38,727 bases of DNA. It comes from a bacterium. Its GTDB lineage: Bacteria; Patescibacteriota; Saccharimonadia; Saccharimonadales; SZUA-47. The first letter of the stretch is position 1. Each line of letters opens with the position of its first letter. Shown here in pieces: positions 29,472 to 37,714 of the stretch. The notes under the pieces are model-generated. The model was not told the DNA's origin and searched no databases. It was given only the letters and a program-made list of their open reading frames with translations. Location: contig JAUIKH010000007.1 in NCBI GenBank assembly GCA_030430915.1, positions 1-38,727 of the forward strand, in the 5' to 3' direction. A program made the position numbers and the translations under genes.

Positions 29472-30185
29472 ATGAAAACATTAAGCAAAGAAACATCATT
29501 ACCTGGAGCTCAAGCTATAGAGATAATATCTGACAGGATCAATAACGGTGAAATATCAAAAATTATAAGTTTAGGTGCACACCCTGATGACCAGCTTTTT
29601 TGGGCTGGTAGTTTGAGGCATTTAGTAGATTCTACTAAGAAATCCTCAAGCTTAATCGGAATAACTGATCTGACATTGTCTAAAGGTGAAAATGGAGAGT
29701 CACTGAGTACCAATCATAGCCCTGAAGAATTAGCTGACGCAAGAACTATGGAGAATTACCTAGGTTTTAGCGCGATTTTTGATGGAGTTCACGATAAAGT
29801 TAGCATTGATTTTAATCAAATGGATGTACCTGACGGCGCAATTTCAAGATATGAAGATGAGACTGTGAATGAAATTATAAATAACGAAGGCATTACTAGT
29901 GATAGCGTTATATTAACTTTTAACGAGGTTGGAGGAGATAATCATCCTGATCATATAGCCACCAATAGAATTGCTAGAGAGCTAGCTAAACATTATGGTG
30001 CAGCGTTGTTAGAATTTGGCCTACCAGATAACACAGACAGTACAGTTAAGCTTTCCTCGCAAAATATGAACGTTTCACGTGGTTTTGTGGCAAGTCACAG
30101 AAGTCAATTTGGGGATGAAGGCAGTAAACTCCAAGACCCGCACAATTTATTAGTAGACTACAATTCTCTTACTTTATGGCAATAA
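29472..30185 (+). CDS. LmbE / PIG-L family zinc deacetylase
   Basis: The 237-residue protein has GAHPDDQLFWAGSL (His37, Asp39 as base, Asp40 as zinc ligand), LTLSKGENGES and GGDNHPDHIATNRIA (His161 as third ligand), the LmbE pattern. The usual AHPDDE Glu is Gln41 here. Family members remove acetyl from GlcNAc-type groups, including MshB and BshB in mycothiol and bacillithiol synthesis. The polycysteine attenuator upstream makes a thiol pathway attractive, but no ligase or glycosyltransferase is adjacent. No SD at the ATG. Other family roles (sugar modification, antibiotic conjugates) remain possible. Confidence 0.88.
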   Translation: MKTLSKETSLPGAQAIEIISDRINNGEISKIISLGAHPDDQLFWAGSLRHLVDSTKKSSSLIGITDLTLSKGENGESLSTNHSPEELADARTMENYLGFSAIFDGVHDKVSIDFNQMDVPDGAISRYEDETVNEIINNEGITSDSVILTFNEVGGDNHPDHIATNRIARELAKHYGAALLEFGLPDNTDSTVKLSSQNMNVSRGFVASHRSQFGDEGSKLQDPHNLLVDYNSLTLWQ

Positions 30186-30204
30186 TAAATGTAAGTAACG
30201 TTGA

Positions 30205-30210
30205 TATACT
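30205..30210 (+). promoter_or_regulatory. -10 box for leaderless start at 30217
   Basis: TATACT ends 6 bases before ATG 30217, as at the PIF1-like helicase gene. Confidence 0.5.
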
Positions 30211-30216
30211 TAGCTC

Positions 30217-30480
30217 ATGCTAAGAAGCATTAAAAATAAACTTTTAAAAGTTAAAAACGGCAATATAGTAATTGGTCAAAAGCCTAATTGGCCAATTATA
30301 TTATGGTTCTTTTTAATGCTAGGTGGTGCGGTCTTTAACAGAGGCATACTCACATCTTTGTCGGCAATGTTTTTGGCAATTTGGGCAATTTTAGAGTTGT
30401 TTGAGGGTGTTAATTACTTTCGAAGACTGTTAGGACTAACAGTGCTGCTATATCTGGTGGTTAGCAGGGTCATTATTTAA
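30217..30480 (+). CDS. Small two- to three-helix membrane protein
   Basis: The 87-residue protein has a basic N-terminus, KPNWPIILWFFLMLGGAVF (helix 1), a second hydrophobic stretch (LSAMFLAIWAILELFEGV) and a C-terminal one (LLGLTVLLYLVVSRVII). No motif identifies it. It is followed by yebC with about 50 bases that contain a separate promoter for yebC. Confidence 0.7.
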   Translation: MLRSIKNKLLKVKNGNIVIGQKPNWPIILWFFLMLGGAVFNRGILTSLSAMFLAIWAILELFEGVNYFRRLLGLTVLLYLVVSRVII

Positions 30481-30511
30481 GCGTTTCTATTTAAACTGTT
30501 ACAATACTATA

Positions 30512-30526
30512 TATAATTTGAGGAAT
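30512..30526 (+). promoter_or_regulatory. -10 box and Shine-Dalgarno of yebC
   Basis: TATAAT at 30512-30517 and GAGGAA just before the ATG at 30529. The distance is too short for both to act in one transcript, so the -10 may be unused or the SD partial. Confidence 0.35.
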
Positions 30527-30528
30527 TT

Positions 30529-31230
30529 ATGGCTGGACATAATAAATGGTCAAAAATTAAAAGAGGTAAAGCAGTAGAGGATGCTAAGCGTGGAGCAGTA
30601 TTTACCAAAATTGGAAACCAAATTGCCTTAGCTGCAAGATCTGGAGCTGATCCATCTATGAACCCAGCGCTAGCCCTAGCAATTGAAAAAGCAAAAGCTG
30701 CAAATATGCCAAATGTAAATATTGAACGCTCGATAGCCAGGGTAACTGATAAAAGTGCAGCACAGCTGCAGGAAGTCACGTACGAAGGTTACGGACCAGG
30801 CGGAGTTGCAGTAATTGTAGAGTGCGCAACAGATAATGTGAATAGAACTTTTCCAGAAGTCAGAACAGTTTTTGTTAAGCGTGGGGGAAGCACTGCAGAA
30901 AAAGGTGCTGTAGCTTACCAATTTGACAGAAAAGGTATTATTACTGTTAAGGCCAGTGGAGAAGAGGCTCTACTGACTGTTTTAGATGCTGGAGTAGAAG
31001 ATGCGACAGAAGAAGATGGAGAAATTCGGGTTGTGACAAACCCTAAAGAGTTAGGGAGAGTTAGAGACGCTTTAAAAGCCTCGGGTTTAGAAGTGACAGA
31101 TGCAGAGCTGTCTTATGAGCCAAATACCACTGTAGAACTTGATGCTGACAAGCAGGAAAAAGCTGTAAATTTACTAGAAGCGCTGGAAGACTTGGATGAT
31201 GTGGTTAATACTTACACAAACCTAGCATGA
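30529..31230 (+). CDS. yebC: YebC/PmpR-type translation or transcription regulator
   Basis: The 233-residue protein begins MAGHNKWSKIKRGKAVEDAKRG, then IALAARSGADPSMNPALALAIEKAKAANMPNVNIERSI, YEGYGPGGVAVIVEC and GGSTAEKGAVAYQFDRKG, all typical of the family. Work on YebC-type proteins indicates roles both as DNA-binding regulators and in relieving ribosome stalls at proline-rich stretches. It overlaps ruvC by 4 bases, the usual yebC-ruvC order. The length is close to normal. Confidence 0.95.
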   Translation: MAGHNKWSKIKRGKAVEDAKRGAVFTKIGNQIALAARSGADPSMNPALALAIEKAKAANMPNVNIERSIARVTDKSAAQLQEVTYEGYGPGGVAVIVECATDNVNRTFPEVRTVFVKRGGSTAEKGAVAYQFDRKGIITVKASGEEALLTVLDAGVEDATEEDGEIRVVTNPKELGRVRDALKASGLEVTDAELSYEPNTTVELDADKQEKAVNLLEALEDLDDVVNTYTNLA

Positions 31231-31700
31231 AGGTTTTAGGGATTGATCCGGGAAGTGGAATAATAGGTTTTGGTCTAATTGATAAAGCTAAAAACCCTAA
31301 AATGCTCGATGCGGGTGTGATAAAAACTACTATTGGAGATGAAACAGCTTCTAGGCTTCTCGAGCTGTATGAATCAATGAACGAATTGCTAAGCGGTATG
31401 AAGCCGGATGTAGCAGTTGTAGAAAAGCTATTTTTTGCTCAAAATGTGACAACCGCCATGACAGTTTCTCAAGCTAGAGGTGTAATATTGCTAGCTTTAG
31501 CAGAACAGAAAATTCCGATTTATGAATATACTCCACTGCAAATCAAAATGGCCATGACTGGTTACGGCAAAGCTACAAAAGCTCAAATACAAGAAATGGT
31601 ACGTGTTCAGCTAAAATTAAAGAAAAAACCAAGTCCTGACGATGCAGCCGATGCGCTAGCTGTTGCCCTGACTCACATGGCAACACTGCAGGTATCTTAA
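31227..31700 (+). CDS. ruvC: Holliday junction resolvase RuvC
   Basis: RuvC cuts Holliday junctions brought by RuvAB. The 157-residue protein has Asp7 (GIDPGSG), Glu66 (VVEKLFF), GKATKAQIQEMV and the C-terminal acidic site PDDAADALAVALTH (Asp138-Asp142). The start ATG overlaps the yebC stop (ATGA), so it is translationally coupled. The gene is full length. Confidence 0.95.
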   Translation: MKVLGIDPGSGIIGFGLIDKAKNPKMLDAGVIKTTIGDETASRLLELYESMNELLSGMKPDVAVVEKLFFAQNVTTAMTVSQARGVILLALAEQKIPIYEYTPLQIKMAMTGYGKATKAQIQEMVRVQLKLKKKPSPDDAADALAVALTHMATLQVS

Positions 31701-31712
31701 GCAAAATATGAT

Positions 31713-31738
31713 TTAAATATGATTTAAATCATATTTAA
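31713..31738. repeat. 26-base perfect palindrome between ruvC and ruvA
   Basis: The run from 31713 to 31738 equals its own reverse complement (core ATGATTTAAATCAT) and is preceded by an extra direct copy of ATATGATTTAA. It is not followed by a T-run. It could be an operator for ruvA or a poor terminator. Confidence 0.6.
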
Positions 31739-31800
31739 CAATTAAAGTTTATTATTTAGTACTAATATTGTTGGGTATATTAAGTAGGCTGGCAATAAGG

Positions 31801-31806
31801 TAAAAT
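31801..31806 (+). promoter_or_regulatory. -10 box for leaderless ruvA
   Basis: TAAAAT ends 8 bases before ATG 31815. No SD is seen. Confidence 0.5.
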
Positions 31807-31814
31807 GTTAAGTA

Positions 31815-32390
31815 ATGATTGCTAGAATAAGAGGCGAAGTAATAGAAGTTGGATCAGATAGTGTGGTAGTTGATTGTGGCGGGGTTGGTTACGGTGTGAA
31901 TGTATGTATAGATGAGAGACAGAATCTAAGGACAGGTACAAAATGTGATTTATATATAGCAGAGCAAATTAAAGAAGATTTGCATGATCTGTTTGGCTTT
32001 AGCCAACTATCCAGAAGGCAGCTTTTTTCTTTATTAATAAGCGTAAATGGAATTGGTCCAAGAGCAGCTATGGCAATCTTAAATATTGGCAATGAATCGC
32101 AAGTCAGAACAGCCATAGCAAATGGTGATACAAAGTTCATAACTTCAGCAAAAGGAGTGGGCAAAAAAGTAGCCGAGAGAGCTGTAGTAGATTTAAAAAA
32201 TAAAGTAGGGTTAGAGGCTGGTGAAGATGCCACTGGGTTTTTAAGTGATGTTAGCGGTTCTGACGAAGCAGTCGAAGCACTGTGTGCACTTGGTTATAGT
32301 ACTCAGGATGCAGTTCAGTTATTAAGGAGTGTCGATTCTAGTTTACCTACAAATGAAAGAGTAAAATTAGCGTTAAAGGATAAAAGATGA
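31815..32390 (+). CDS. ruvA: Holliday junction protein RuvA
   Basis: RuvA binds four-way junctions and loads RuvB. The 191-residue protein has the OB domain (MIARIRGEVIEVGSDSVVVDCGGVGYGVNV), tandem helix-hairpin-helix motifs (SVNGIGPRAAMAIL and ITSAKGVGKKVAERAVVDL) and the C-terminal RuvB-contact domain (DEAVEALCALGYSTQDAVQLL). The ATG of the next gene overlaps its stop by 4 bases, so an aldo/keto reductase is coupled to it. Confidence 0.96.
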   Translation: MIARIRGEVIEVGSDSVVVDCGGVGYGVNVCIDERQNLRTGTKCDLYIAEQIKEDLHDLFGFSQLSRRQLFSLLISVNGIGPRAAMAILNIGNESQVRTAIANGDTKFITSAKGVGKKVAERAVVDLKNKVGLEAGEDATGFLSDVSGSDEAVEALCALGYSTQDAVQLLRSVDSSLPTNERVKLALKDKR

Positions 32391-33271
32391 ATATTCCAAC
32401 AAAAAAATTTATAAATGGTTTTGAGTTGCCAGTATACGGTTTAGGTACATGGCAAATGGGCGGACGTTGGGAGGCAGACTATTCTAATGATGAAATAGAA
32501 AAAATAGCTATACAAACAGCAATAGACAAGGGAATTATACATATTGATACTGCAGAGTCATATGGTGATGGACATTCTGAAGAGTTAATTGGAGAGGTGC
32601 TAAAGAGCAATGATAGAAAAAAACTTTTTATTTCATCAAAAGTTTCTGCAAATAATCAAGGCTATGATGAGCTGATTAAATCTTGCAATGACTCTTTAAA
32701 AAGACTCGGAACGGACTACATAGACTTGTATATGCTACATCGTTATCCGTTGCCCGGAACTCCAATTGAAGAAACAATGAGAGCAATGAACTATTTAGTA
32801 TCTAAAGGTAAAGTTAGAAATATAGGTGTTTGCAACATGTCTATAAATAGATTAAAAGAAGTGCAAAAACATACCGAATATCCAATTGTTTGCAATCAAG
32901 TACATTACAGTCTAGTTTGTCGTGAAATTGTCGATAAAGGAGTTCTAGAATACTGTCAAGATAATGGCATAGCTATAGTTGCCTGGGGGCCATTACAGAA
33001 AGGAGAGCTGGAAGAATCAGACATGTTGAAAGAGCTGGCTGGCAAATACAACAAAACACAATACCAAATAGCAATAAACTGGCTAATTTCTCAGAAAAAT
33101 GTGGTGACAATTCCTAAAACAACACATACTGAACATCTTGATGAAAATCTAGGGGCTTTAGGCTGGACTTTAGAAGAGGGGGACATAAAAATACTAACTG
33201 AGAAATTTCCAGGTCAAAAACTTGTTTCAGAACGAGTACCATTGGATTATGAGGCGGATGTAGAGGTTTAA
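32387..33271 (+). CDS. Aldo/keto reductase inserted between ruvA and ruvB
   Basis: The 294-residue NAD(P)H-dependent reductase has the tetrad Asp54 (HIDTAESY), Tyr59, Lys85 (ISSKV) and His118 (LHRYP), plus GKVRNIGVCNMS, CNQVHYSLVCR, VAWGPL and IPKTTHTEHLDEN for cofactor binding. This is the family that reduces aldehydes and ketones such as methylglyoxal or diketo-gluconate; the substrate is not deducible. It overlaps ruvA by 4 bases and abuts ruvB with no gap, so it is co-expressed with recombination genes, which is unusual. Confidence 0.93.
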   Translation: MNIPTKKFINGFELPVYGLGTWQMGGRWEADYSNDEIEKIAIQTAIDKGIIHIDTAESYGDGHSEELIGEVLKSNDRKKLFISSKVSANNQGYDELIKSCNDSLKRLGTDYIDLYMLHRYPLPGTPIEETMRAMNYLVSKGKVRNIGVCNMSINRLKEVQKHTEYPIVCNQVHYSLVCREIVDKGVLEYCQDNGIAIVAWGPLQKGELEESDMLKELAGKYNKTQYQIAINWLISQKNVVTIPKTTHTEHLDENLGALGWTLEEGDIKILTEKFPGQKLVSERVPLDYEADVEV

Positions 33272-34312
33272 ATGGCGATTGAGAGAATTGTAGATCCCGC
33301 TCAAGAGGATAATCAAGGTGAAGAAGAACAAAAAATTGAAAATGTTCTAAGACCTAAAGATTTTAAAAATTATATAGGTCAGGAACGCATAAAGAAAAAC
33401 TTAGAATTAGCTATAGAGGCTTCAAAAAAGAGAGATGAACCGCTTGATCATGTATTGCTATATGGCCCGCCAGGATTAGGGAAGACAACTCTAGCGAGCA
33501 TTATTGCTAACGAAATGGGAGCACAAATTCGAGTTACTAGCGGCCCAGCTATTGATAGAGCTGCAGATTTAGCCAGCATTTTGACTAATTTGGGCGATGG
33601 AGATGTATTATTTATTGATGAGATTCATAGGCTTAATAGATCAGTTGAAGAAGTTTTATATTCGGCGATGGAAGACTACGCCATAGATATAATGTTGGGC
33701 AAGGGTCCAAGTGCTAGGAGCTTAAGACTCGATGTGCCGAAATTTACTCTGATTGGTGCCACTACCAGGACGGGGGCTTTAGCAGCACCGCTGCGTGATA
33801 GGTTCGGAATGTTGCACAGACTTGAATTTTACTCACCAGAAGAAATAGCCAGGATAGTTGAGCGGTCGTCTAAAATACTAGGTTCTGACGTAAAGGGAGA
33901 TGCCGCAAAAATGCTATCTACCAGATCTAGATTAACGCCAAGAATCGCTAACAGACTTTTGAAAAGAGTTAGAGATTACGCAGATGTTAATGGTGACGGA
34001 ATTATTGATACCAACACTACTAATAAGGCGCTGGAGATGCTTGAAATAGATGAAATAGGTCTAGACCCTGCCGATAGAATGCTTCTAAAATCTATAATTG
34101 AAAATCACAGTGGTGGTCCAGTTGGACTAAACACAATAGCAGCACTACTCGGGGACGAAGTCAGTACGGTTGAAGATTTCTATGAACCATATCTAATGCA
34201 AGTTGGGTTTATAGAGCGAACACCAAGAGGTAGAAAGATAACTCCAAAAGCCTATAGCCACTTGAAAATAAAAGTTGACAACAGAGATACGCCACAAGAA
34301 AAATTACTGTAA
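33272..34312 (+). CDS. ruvB: Holliday junction helicase motor RuvB
   Basis: RuvB is the AAA+ motor of branch migration. The 346-residue protein has [19 protein letters not shown], Walker [10 protein letters not shown] (65-73), Walker [10 protein letters not shown], the sensor [19 protein letters not shown] and the C-terminal winged helix ([19 protein letters not shown]). It starts immediately after the reductase stop codon. Confidence 0.97.
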   Translation: MAIERIVDPAQEDNQGEEEQKIENVLRPKDFKNYIGQERIKKNLELAIEASKKRDEPLDHVLLYGPPGLGKTTLASIIANEMGAQIRVTSGPAIDRAADLASILTNLGDGDVLFIDEIHRLNRSVEEVLYSAMEDYAIDIMLGKGPSARSLRLDVPKFTLIGATTRTGALAAPLRDRFGMLHRLEFYSPEEIARIVERSSKILGSDVKGDAAKMLSTRSRLTPRIANRLLKRVRDYADVNGDGIIDTNTTNKALEMLEIDEIGLDPADRMLLKSIIENHSGGPVGLNTIAALLGDEVSTVEDFYEPYLMQVGFIERTPRGRKITPKAYSHLKIKVDNRDTPQEKLL

Positions 34313-34323
34313 ATATATTTACA
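34308..34323. repeat. 16-base palindrome over the ruvB stop
   Basis: TGTAAATATATTTACA is a perfect palindrome spanning the ruvB stop codon and lying about 35 bases upstream of the next gene's -10 box. It may be an operator. Confidence 0.5.
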
Positions 34324-34355
34324 AAATATCACTCAGAGAATGGCTAAAAACAGGG

Positions 34356-34361
34356 TATAAT
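34356..34361 (+). promoter_or_regulatory. -10 box for leaderless start at 34370
   Basis: TATAAT ends 8 bases before ATG 34370. Confidence 0.55.
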
Positions 34362-34369
34362 GGATTCAA

Positions 34370-35002
34370 ATGCATAAGCGTCCAAACACAATGGAAATCG
34401 TCGACGCAGACGAAGAAAAGCTGATAGAAGTCCATAAGCATCCTTTTGGCATAGTTATACTTTATATTCAAGTAGCAGTTGCTATGGTTCTAGCTATTGG
34501 GCTAGGAGCATTTATTCTTCCAAGTCTAGTTGAAGATATCGAAAATGCCTTGCTCTATGGTGGTGTTTTTGCTGGGCTTGCTATTATCGCAGCTTTTGCT
34601 GTTGTGCTGTTTTCTAGCCTAATTTACCGACAGAACAGAATAGTCGTAACTGATAGAAACGTTACACAGGTGCTACAATACGGCTTGTTTAATCGGAAGA
34701 TTTCACAGCTAAACATTGTGAATGTTGAAGATGTGACCTCAATTCAGCCTGGATTTTTTTCTACAATGTTTAACTTTGGAACACTTAAAATAGAGACGGC
34801 CGGAGAGCAAAAAAACTTTGACTTCACTTACTGTCCGAATTCGGGAGTTGTGGCAAAAATTATATTGGATGCGAGAGAGAGAATGTTGGGGCAGGCTGAG
34901 GGATCAACAGGAGAGTATTCGAATAGTCAAAAAACCAAGAATAATAAGTCTAGTGTCAAAAATCTAGGTGCTGAAGTAGTTGATCACGCTTTAGACAGAT
35001 AG
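34370..35002 (+). CDS. Membrane protein with bacterial PH (YdbS/DUF304-like) domain
   Basis: The 210-residue protein has two membrane helices (about 27-52 and 62-86) followed by a bacterial PH domain: IYRQNRIVVTDRNVTQVLQYGLFNRKISQLNIVNVEDVTSIQPGFFSTMFNFGTLKIETAGEQ in order. These domains bind membranes or partner proteins. The C-terminal tail is Ser/Asn/Lys-rich and probably disordered. It runs tail to tail with the pilus cluster (15 bases apart). No specific function is established for such proteins. Confidence 0.83.
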   Translation: MHKRPNTMEIVDADEEKLIEVHKHPFGIVILYIQVAVAMVLAIGLGAFILPSLVEDIENALLYGGVFAGLAIIAAFAVVLFSSLIYRQNRIVVTDRNVTQVLQYGLFNRKISQLNIVNVEDVTSIQPGFFSTMFNFGTLKIETAGEQKNFDFTYCPNSGVVAKIILDARERMLGQAEGSTGEYSNSQKTKNNKSSVKNLGAEVVDHALDR

Positions 35003-35017
35003 TAAGCTGATTGTTGT

Positions 35018-35332
35018 TTATTCGCTGAATGGATTTTCTCTGTCTTCATCGAAGATAGGGTCAACATCTATGTTTTTGTCGTCCAGCGTAGAACTTATTT
35101 GATCAATGATCTCTTGGTCTAGTGTCTCGTAATTAATTTGTAGTTTGCCTTCTTCATATCGTTCTTGATTTACAGGTGGGTTTAGGTAAGTGCGGGATTT
35201 AAATAACGTGGCCATAAGGATTAGCCCAGAAATTATAAAAACTGTGGTATATTTGCGGTTTTTAGCAAAATCAATAAGCTTTCTAAGCGCTGCCTTTAAT
35301 GAGTTTACTATTTTTTCTGTGTCGTTTTTCAT
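35018..35332 (-). CDS. PilP-like small pilus alignment protein
   Basis: The 104-residue protein has a basic cytoplasmic start, one membrane helix at about 29-44, and an outside tail ending DEDRENPFSE. The R-x-NPF motif near the end is typical of PilP-like and other small pilus assembly proteins. It overlaps pilO by 4 bases and is the last gene of pilM-N-O-P order. The PilP call rests on order plus motif, not full-length similarity. Confidence 0.62.
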   Translation of the reverse strand: MKNDTEKIVNSLKAALRKLIDFAKNRKYTTVFIISGLILMATLFKSRTYLNPPVNQERYEEGKLQINYETLDQEIIDQISSTLDDKNIDVDPIFDEDRENPFSE

Positions 35333-35898
35333 TGTTTTATATACGCTTTCATAGACAAGTTTATTCCTAATTTATCACCGGATTCAGGGTTAATAATAAT
35401 TTCACCAACCTGAATAATTCTTCCATTTTTCTCTATTTCTTGTAAGTACTTTATTAGTTGTTCATATGTAATAGATTCAATATTCATTGAAAATGGATAT
35501 TCAAATACTCCTGGGTAATCTTTTGATACTTCAGTTCCAGATAGGTCATCTGGTAAACCACTACCTTGAAAAACAAAAGACGATACTTGATTAAATGGTA
35601 TACCTGCCTCGGCCGAAGCCGTGTAAATAATGTCAGCTATTAGTTTAGCCTGATCTTTTTTAGTTGGGAGTAGGCGGTCAAGGATTTCGTTTACTGAATC
35701 TACCTCTTTGGAGTCTTGTTTAGCTTTTTGTAGTCTTACAATTGTCTCTTGCGTGACATCTCTGTCTGCTTGAAGGTCGGAGATCGTAGAAGCTTCCTTT
35801 TCAAGTTGATTTATACCCCAATAAAATGACCCAGCAATACCCAGCAGAGAGACTACTATAAGTAAGATCATTATATAAAAGTATTGTTTCGTCTTCAT
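35329..35898 (-). CDS. pilO: Type IV pilus inner-membrane protein PilO
   Basis: PilO forms a heterodimer with PilN in the alignment complex. The 189-residue protein has one helix at about 8-28, a coiled coil (ISDLQADRDVTQETIVRLQKA) and a ferredoxin-like domain (DQAKLIADIIYTASAEAGIPF, then FSMNIESITYEQLIKYLQEIEKNGRIIQVGEIII). The gene is adjacent to pilN with no gap and overlaps the PilP-like gene. Confidence 0.85.
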   Translation of the reverse strand: MKTKQYFYIMILLIVVSLLGIAGSFYWGINQLEKEASTISDLQADRDVTQETIVRLQKAKQDSKEVDSVNEILDRLLPTKKDQAKLIADIIYTASAEAGIPFNQVSSFVFQGSGLPDDLSGTEVSKDYPGVFEYPFSMNIESITYEQLIKYLQEIEKNGRIIQVGEIIINPESGDKLGINLSMKAYIKQ

Positions 35899-36525
35899 TT
35901 ATTGTGTATCCGTGCCTTCTGACTGAGCTTGTGCTGCTTCTGCCTTAGCTTTTTCTGCAGCTGCAGCCTTTTTCTTAGCTTCAGCAGATCCTGTGAAGCT
36001 GGCAGTTACAGAGAAAGAATACGAATATTCATTTTCACTACCTGCTGGGACTATAGTTAATACGTCCGCTGCTTCAAAAACATCAGACTCAGCAAGATTT
36101 CTAATGACAACAGGTGCTAAGTTTTGGTCTTTTGCGCTTAGTTCAAGAGATAATGGATCAGTGCTGCCACCGGTTAGACTTAGGCTTTGTAGAATAACGC
36201 CCTCAGGTAGCGCGCTACCTATGCTGGGGATTAATTCGGAGAATGATATAGAATCTTGGAATAGTTTATAAGTGGTGTCGAGGCGTTTCGCAACTTTATT
36301 AAGGTTACTGGTTTCTTTTTCTAGTAAAAGAATCAGCTCTTCATTTTCACTAATGGTTTTCTGAATTTCTTGTTTGTCGGCTGCAACGAACCTAAGACTA
36401 CCAACCATAATTAAGGCAACAAGAATAGCTGTTATAAAGAACGCTACAGCATAACCAAGCAAAATGCGGTTATATCTACCAAACTTATGATCTTTTTTGA
36501 TGGCGGGAGGTAAAAGGTTAATCAT
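35899..36525 (-). CDS. pilN: Type IV pilus protein PilN
   Basis: The 208-residue protein begins MINLLPPAIKK; INLLP is the PilM-binding motif of PilN. A membrane helix (about 24-46) and coiled coil follow, then the ferredoxin-like domain (LPEGVILQSLSLTGG). The C-terminus adds an Ala/Lys/Glu-rich tail. AGGAG lies about 10 bases before the ATG, and the pilM stop is 1 base away, so it is the second gene of the operon. Confidence 0.88.
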   Translation of the reverse strand: MINLLPPAIKKDHKFGRYNRILLGYAVAFFITAILVALIMVGSLRFVAADKQEIQKTISENEELILLLEKETSNLNKVAKRLDTTYKLFQDSISFSELIPSIGSALPEGVILQSLSLTGGSTDPLSLELSAKDQNLAPVVIRNLAESDVFEAADVLTIVPAGSENEYSYSFSVTASFTGSAEAKKKAAAAEKAKAEAAQAQSEGTDTQ

Positions 36526-36526
36526 A

Positions 36527-37585
36527 CTAAGAAAGCTCCTCTGGCGCGACCAAGCTCAAACCACTTGCAGTTGTGTAAAGAGTTGTTTCTAGCTCATGTG
36601 GGGGCTGCAGCTTGCCAAAAGAAATATTATTCCAGGGTGCGCACATACGGGTTGGGATTCTTGCGCGGTCTGTAATGTAACTGCTCAAGCCAGGCAGATT
36701 TGCACCGCCACCCAAAATAATTATTTGACCTATTGGTGAGCCGTCGCTTCCTTTGTCGCTAAAATACCGTAAAACCTTACGAATCTCGTTTACTAGTTTA
36801 TTAAGCTCAGGTTCTATTGCTTTAATAATCTTGGCTTGTTTTTTACTAAGTTCTAGACCATACCTAGTTTTGATGCTGTGAGCTTGCTGTAGACTTACAC
36901 CTAATGAATCTGAAATCAGTTGTGTTATGCGTTCTCCTGAGCAATCAATCGTTCCTGTGACTCTAATTGATGAGCCATCATACACAGAGATGTCGCATGC
37001 TGTTGAGCCTATATCTACGATTAAAGTTGCAACTTCGTGAACTTCTGAATGAACTACAATTCTTGTGACTGCTGAAATATTTGACTCTATTAGTGCTACT
37101 TCTAACCCTAGCGCTTCAAAAACTCCCATGTATGAATCTGTAATTTTCCTAGGTGAAGCTACGAGCTGTACTTCTTGAGACCCATCTTCTAGAGTTTTAT
37201 CGATATTGTAGTCATAATATAGCTCCTCATTTGGCATTGGGATAGATTGATCAACTTCAAGCTTAATAGCCTTCGCTAGATCTTTACTGTCCATTTTAGG
37301 CAGGTTAATAACACGACTGAAGATGTATTCGTTAGGCAAGGATACAGCTACTCGGTTAGTAGTTATTGTACCCACAAGCTGAGAGCTGATTAGGCTGTGA
37401 GCGGCTTTAACCAGTACTTCATGATCAACAACAACGCCATCTTTAATGGCTTTTGGGTCAAATGATGTGGTTCCATAACCAGCAACAGTTGCAGTTTTTT
37501 TGTCATGTTTTATGTGCATGACCTTAATAGAACTTCTTCCAATGTCGAACCCGAATACTGGTTTGTCTGTGTAAAATACGCCCAT
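36527..37585 (-). CDS. pilM: Type IV pilus ATPase-like protein PilM
   Basis: PilM is an actin-fold cytoplasmic protein bound to PilN. It has FGFDIGRSSIKVM (phosphate-1 loop), SLPNEYIFSRVINLP, TLIVDIGSTACDISVY (phosphate 2) and IIILGGGANLPGLSSY (adenosine), and is 352 residues from the ATG. A TTG one codon earlier is another possible start, but the ATG is preferred. It is transcribed with pilN, pilO and the PilP-like gene; a terminator separates it from the upstream pilin gene. Confidence 0.92.
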   Translation of the reverse strand: MGVFYTDKPVFGFDIGRSSIKVMHIKHDKKTATVAGYGTTSFDPKAIKDGVVVDHEVLVKAAHSLISSQLVGTITTNRVAVSLPNEYIFSRVINLPKMDSKDLAKAIKLEVDQSIPMPNEELYYDYNIDKTLEDGSQEVQLVASPRKITDSYMGVFEALGLEVALIESNISAVTRIVVHSEVHEVATLIVDIGSTACDISVYDGSSIRVTGTIDCSGERITQLISDSLGVSLQQAHSIKTRYGLELSKKQAKIIKAIEPELNKLVNEIRKVLRYFSDKGSDGSPIGQIIILGGGANLPGLSSYITDRARIPTRMCAPWNNISFGKLQPPHELETTLYTTASGLSLVAPEELS

Positions 37586-37667
37586 CAATTTATTTCATTA
37601 ACCATTAGCATTTAATTATTCTTATTATAAACCATAAACAGTTATTAACCGACTGTTTTCTAAATAA

Positions 37668-37695
37668 AAAACACCCACATTCAAGTGGGTGTTTT
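37668..37695 (-). terminator. Terminator between pilin and pilM
   Basis: AAAACACCCAC pairs with GTGGGTGTTTT (11 pairs, loop ATTCAA). On the minus strand a T-run follows, so it ends the pilin transcript. Confidence 0.88.
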
Positions 37696-37714
37696 AAGTG
37701 TTTGAAATCCTAGT

